DNA of 9,442 nucleotides from Actinomycetota bacterium (GTDB taxonomy: Bacteria; Actinomycetota; Thermoleophilia; RBG-16-64-13): assembly GCA_003157225.1 (NCBI GenBank), contig PMIZ01000251.1:8666-18107 (forward strand), given 5' to 3'. Position 1 is the first letter of the stretch. Every line of letters starts with the position of its first letter. This document shows positions 6,998 to 9,442 of this stretch, piece after piece. A program made the translations under genes and the position numbers. Below the pieces are notes generated by a model that searched no databases, had not been told where the DNA came from, and saw only the letters and a list, made by a program, of their open reading frames with translations.

Positions 6998-7094
6998 TGG
7001 CGAAGCGGCATGGGAATCGAACCCACCCTGGACGGGACTACCGCCCAACACCGGTTTTGAAGACCGGGCCGGCCACCAGACCGAATGCCGCTCC
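6998..7094 (-). tRNA. selC: tRNA-Sec (anticodon UCA), selC
   Basis: The 97-base RNA (5' end at 7094) folds as a bacterial selenocysteine tRNA. The acceptor stem has 8 bp, GGAGCGGC with GCCGCTTC. The D arm has a 6-bp stem, TCGGTC with GGCCGG around a four-base loop TGGT. The anticodon stem CCGGT/ACCGG holds the loop CTTCAAA with anticodon TCA at 7060-7058. The long variable arm pairs GGGCGG with CCGTCC around TAGTC. The T arm is GTGGG/CCCAT with loop TTCGATT. The discriminator is G (7001) and CCA is encoded (7000-6998). The 8+5 acceptor/T stack and the 6-bp D stem separate it from tRNA-Ser or an opal suppressor. It is charged with serine, converted to selenocysteine and delivered by SelB to recoded UGA. 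selB lies upstream on the same strand, so co-transcription is possible. No clear T-rich terminator follows. Confidence 0.96.
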
Positions 7095-7122
7095 GCGCGT
7101 GGAGAGGTACTGCTCCTTGCGC
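7095..7122 (-). other. Leader hairpin abutting the 5' end of tRNA-Sec
   Basis: The bases just before the mature tRNA 5' end form an inverted repeat. GCGCGTGGAG (7095-7104) faces CTCCTTGCGC (7113-7122), giving nine pairs out of ten (one G-U, one T-T mismatch) around an 8-base loop. In the minus-strand transcript its 3' arm ends on the base before position 1 of tRNA-Sec. It could shape the RNase P substrate or insulate the tRNA from the upstream message. It lacks a T run, so it is not an obvious terminator. Confidence 0.45.
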
Positions 7123-7127
7123 GGTCT

Positions 7128-7133
7128 ATCTTA
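7128..7133 (-). promoter_or_regulatory. -10-like hexamer upstream of selC
   Basis: Minus-strand TAAGAT matches the -10 consensus at 4 of 6 positions and sits about 33 bases before the tRNA 5' end. No recognisable -35 box lies 16-18 bases further upstream. It would allow selC its own transcript that includes the leader hairpin. Support is weak. Confidence 0.22.
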
Positions 7134-7163
7134 CCCTGTGGATGCGAAGCTGCCGCCAGGAGG

Positions 7164-7689
7164 CTAGCGGGTTCTCTCGAGCGCTTCCCTGACGGTTTGG
7201 GCCAGCTTCTCGGCGGTGAAGGGCTTCTGCAGGAAACCGACGCCTTCTTCGATCCGACCCCCGTGCACGATGGAAGATCAAGAACGCCAAGAACGAGCCG
7301 TCGGCAGTGGGCAAGACAAACGAAGTGAACTCAGCCGGGAAGAAGCTGCCATCCTTGCGCACGCAGGTAGCCTCGGCCGAAACCTGTCCCGTGCTCGCAA
7401 GATGCTCGACGGCGTGCTCAAGCTCGGAGCCCGCCACGGTCACCCCTTGTCGCCCGACGGCGCAGATCTCTTCCTTGCTCATCGCGAGCAGGGAGCACGC
7501 GACGGGGTTGGCGTCGAGGATTGCGCCGCTAGGCCCGATCAGGAGGATACCGTCAAGGCTGCGCTCGAAGAGGGGGCGGTAGATCTCCTCGTGGTGCGGA
7601 TGGCGGATCGCGCCCTGGCTCGAGCTCTCTGCGCCGGAAGACCTAGGTTCTCTGACATGATCGACGGGCACGACCAACCTTTCCGACAT
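7164..7689 (-). pseudogene. Remnant of a PAS-type hybrid sensor kinase: PAS domain fused out of frame to a receiver-domain tail
   Basis: The frame opens at ATG 7689, 25 bases after selB's stop and without a good ribosome-binding site. It encodes a ~34-residue leader and a PAS domain (about 35-140): EIYRPLFERSLDGILLIG, ILDANPVACSLLAMSKEEI, then VRKDGSFFPAEFTSFVLPTA and FLAFLIFH. Just after FLIFH (codon at 7272-7270) the frame turns into Arg-rich nonsense and runs to a TAG at 7126-7128. One base on, in the +1 frame, 7268-7164 reads VHGGRIEEGVGFLQKPF followed by TAEKLAQTVREALERTR and TAG. This is the C-terminal end of a CheY-like receiver, with the conserved Lys-Pro and last helix. HisKA, HATPase and the phospho-accepting part of the receiver are all absent. 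The best reading is a PAS-kinase-receiver gene that lost its middle. A short PAS-only protein might still be made. An assembly chimera is the alternative. Confidence 0.8.
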
Positions 7690-7714
7690 GAGTGCTGCGG
7701 CCGAAAACGCCCTG

Positions 7715-9442
7715 CTACCGGCGGCGGCGGCGCAGCCGCCGCGCCTCCCCCACCCGGAGCGTCAGACCTTCCGAGTCCATGTGCTCCAGCAGCGCCTGGG
7801 CGTAGCGCCGGGAGGTGCCGAGCAGATCGCGCGCCTCGGCGAGAGTCAGCTGACCGGCCTGCTCCATGGCGACCGTGAGCCGGCCCATCAGCGAGTCGAG
7901 CCGCTCCGGCGGGTAGTAGAGATCCTCGCCCACCTTTACCAGGCGACGTTGGCGCACCAGAGCGTCCACCATCTTCTGCGCGTCGCGCGGAGCGAGTCCC
8001 GCGGACTCGGCCGCGGCCGCGACCGTAGGACTCGCCGCGGCGCCGGCCTCACCGCCGCCGGTATCGAACTCGGCCAGCAGCCGGTCGATCGTCTCGCTCT
8101 GGGCGCCGCCCCCGGTCTCGCTGGCGTCCGCACGGCGGTAGCCGTGGTCGGTGCGCACCACTTCACCGGAGGATTGCAGGCGGTCGAGCGCAGCGTCGAG
8201 CGCCGGGGCTTCCTTCCCGCCGGCCAGCTCGCGCCGCAGCTCTCCGAGCGTGAGGTACGGGTTCAGCGGGTCGGCGGCAGCCCGCGCGAGCAGCGCTTCC
8301 AACGCGGCTTCGCCGAGCACGAGCAGCGAGGGCGCGTCGAACAGGCGGGTGTTCGGCCCGGTGCCCACGCCAGGGGCCGCCGACGGGGCAGGCAGGGCGC
8401 GGCCGTCGGCCAGCAGGCCGGCGACTGCCGCGCGGACCACCTGGGCATCGAACCGCCAGAGGTAAGGACTCGTCGCCAGTCTGCGGCGCGACAGGTCCAA
8501 CGGGAAGGCTTCTTCCAGCAGAAGGGACGCGACAGCGTCAGCCGGTCCTTTCTCGAGCAAACCCAACCGCTGGTGCCAGCGCGGGCCCGTCCCATGCTTG
8601 TGCGGCGCGGGGTCGATCACGCGGCCCCCGCCGATGGTCGTCACGGGAGTGACCGACCGCAGGATGAACTGGTCTCCCGGATACACGAGGGCCCTCTCCT
8701 CGAATCGCACCTGTGCGTAGCAGGACTCGCCCGGAGACAGCGACTCGCTGTCTGCCAGTACGACCTTGGCCAGGATCTCGGCGGTCCCATGGTCCACTCG
8801 AGCTCGGCTCACCCGGGACAGGGGACCGGCAGCGTCTTTCAGGAGAGATATCCGCACGTCGGCCAGATACGTCGGCGCGATCGCCGGGTCCTTGACCACC
8901 CATTGACCACGGGAGATCTCGTCTCGATCCACGCCGGTCAAGTTGAGCGCGACTCTCTGCCCGCCCGTGGCCACGGTCACGTCGCGGTCGTGGACCTCCA
9001 CGCTTCGCACACGCATTTGCTCGAGATCGGTTCCAGGAGTGGCGGGAAGGATCGTCACCACGTCCCCGGAAGTGAGCTCCCCCGACCAAAGAGTCCCAGT
9101 CACGATGGTACCGGCTCCCTTGAGGGAGAACACCCGGTCCACGGGCATGCGCGTGGCGGGATAGGCAAGGCGAGGCGGCACTTGGTCCGCAAGACGGTCT
9201 AGCGTTGTCACGAGCTCCTCGAGGCCCTGGCCCGTGACGCCGCTCACGGCTACCACTGGGGTATTCGTGTAGCGGGTGGTGCCCAGGAGGTCCTCGATGT
9301 CCGCCCGAGCCAACTCCGCGAGGTCCGGATCGACCGTGTCGATCTTGGTGAGCGCTACCAATCCAGTGGGGATCCCCAGCAGCTCGATGATCCGGAGGTG
9401 CTCGCGCGTCTGAGGCATCACGCCGTCGTCGGCGGCGACCAC
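7715..9442 (-). CDS. selB: Selenocysteine-specific elongation factor SelB, 5' end outside window
   Basis: The frame is open through the right edge and ends at TAG 7717-7715; 575 residues are visible. Compared with known SelB (about 610-640 residues), roughly the first 80, with the P-loop and DxPGH, are off the edge. The visible part begins VVAADDGVMPQTREHL, just after the G3 region, then has the G4 motif TKID (32-35) and a G5-like VSGVTGQGLEEL (66-77). Domain II follows (RVFSLKGAGTIVTGT, 103-117), then domain III (RVDHGTAEILAKV, 215-227; TIGGGRVIDP, 269-278). About 290 residues of winged-helix repeats follow, which set SelB apart from EF-Tu. The last is clear: LTLAEARDLLGTSRRYAQALL, then GLTLRVGEARRLR. 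It binds the SECIS hairpin of selenoprotein mRNA and brings GTP and Sec-tRNA to UGA. selC lies downstream on the same strand. selA and selD are not in the window. The C-terminus is a run of Arg codons (RLRRRRR). Confidence 0.97.
   Translation of the reverse strand: MVAADDGVMPQTREHLRIIELLGIPTGLVALTKIDTVDPDLAELARADIEDLLGTTRYTNTPVVAVSGVTGQGLEELVTTLDRLADQVPPRLAYPATRMPVDRVFSLKGAGTIVTGTLWSGELTSGDVVTILPATPGTDLEQMRVRSVEVHDRDVTVATGGQRVALNLTGVDRDEISRGQWVVKDPAIAPTYLADVRISLLKDAAGPLSRVSRARVDHGTAEILAKVVLADSESLSPGESCYAQVRFEERALVYPGDQFILRSVTPVTTIGGGRVIDPAPHKHGTGPRWHQRLGLLEKGPADAVASLLLEEAFPLDLSRRRLATSPYLWRFDAQVVRAAVAGLLADGRALPAPSAAPGVGTGPNTRLFDAPSLLVLGEAALEALLARAAADPLNPYLTLGELRRELAGGKEAPALDAALDRLQSSGEVVRTDHGYRRADASETGGGAQSETIDRLLAEFDTGGGEAGAAASPTVAAAAESAGLAPRDAQKMVDALVRQRRLVKVGEDLYYPPERLDSLMGRLTVAMEQAGQLTLAEARDLLGTSRRYAQALLEHMDSEGLTLRVGEARRLRRRRR
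7721..7742 (-). repeat. GC-only hairpin over the last codons of selB
   Basis: GCGGCGGC (7721-7728) and GCCGCCGC (7735-7742) form a perfect 8-bp stem with a 6-base loop, inside the trinucleotide-like Arg/Ala codons that end selB. In the minus-strand message it lies just before the TAG, and a short TTTT follows about 15 bases later. It might slow ribosomes or act as a weak terminator ahead of the kinase remnant, but low-complexity GC repeats fold like this by chance. Confidence 0.35.

Noticed and set aside
6969..7000. Possible selenocysteine read-through at the TGA ending the 6015 gene
   Set aside because: The conserved-looking CYW ending is reached before the TGA, and the continuation runs antisense through the tRNA gene without family-like sequence.
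6998..7094. Reading the tRNA as tRNA-Ser or an opal suppressor
   Set aside because: The 8-bp acceptor, 6-bp D stem with 4-base loop, G discriminator and neighbouring selB specify tRNA-Sec.
7688..9202. Long plus-strand open frame of 504 codons antisense to selB
   Set aside because: Low-complexity Arg/Gly/His-rich product without domains; it mirrors the high-GC codon pattern of selB, whose conserved motifs decide the strand.
1..9442. CRISPR array, insertion sequence, prophage or toxin-antitoxin pair
   Set aside because: No regularly spaced repeats, transposase or integrase motifs, terminal repeats or small paired ORFs with recognisable families were seen.

Overview
The window is GC-rich bacterial DNA with tightly packed genes, several GTG/TTG starts and no sign of phage, insertion sequence or CRISPR. 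The best-supported special feature is half of a selenocysteine-insertion locus: selB for the Sec-specific elongation factor and selC for tRNA-Sec, both on the minus strand. The host therefore probably makes selenoproteins. High GC, selenocysteine use, an Und-P-type glycan locus and an acyl-CoA dehydrogenase gene would fit an anaerobic deep-branching actinobacterium or a similar high-GC anaerobe. That placement is inference, because no marker gene in the window fixes the taxon.

Left part (1-4216, plus strand): the end of an envelope or exopolysaccharide operon. It holds the C-terminal part of a GT4-type glycosyltransferase, a polyprenyl-phosphate sugar-1-phosphate transferase that starts the lipid-linked glycan, and a large membrane O-antigen ligase/polymerase-like protein with a C-terminal TPR domain. 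The junctions are 0 and 8 bases, so the three are almost certainly co-transcribed: initiate, extend, then polymerise or ligate. A two-CBS plus ACT domain protein follows (4304-4936) after 87 bases that hold a weak promoter candidate and a strong ribosome-binding site.

Middle (4942-6971): a 3-hydroxyacyl-CoA dehydrogenase-family gene on the minus strand converges on the CBS gene with 5 bases between stop codons. It diverges from a plus-strand gene that resembles GT-D-fold putative glycosyltransferases of polysaccharide loci. The 122-base divergent spacer holds a clean inverted repeat. The plus-strand gene has parts with clearly more A/T-ending codons than its neighbours.

Right part (6998-9442, minus strand, read from right to left): selB (5' end outside the window), then a broken sensor gene, then selC. 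The broken gene is a PAS domain joined, one frame off, to the last ~34 residues of a response-regulator receiver domain. The kinase core and most of the receiver are missing, so it looks like the remnant of a hybrid histidine kinase with an internal deletion. selC has all the hallmarks of tRNA-Sec: UCA anticodon, 8-bp acceptor, 6-bp D stem, long variable arm, G discriminator and encoded CCA.

I see no wholly new multi-gene system. The items most worth a second look are the selB / kinase remnant / selC arrangement, the hairpin abutting the tRNA-Sec 5' end, the unclassified gene at 6015-6971 next to selC, and the predominance of TAG stops (none TAA) in a genome that recodes TGA.
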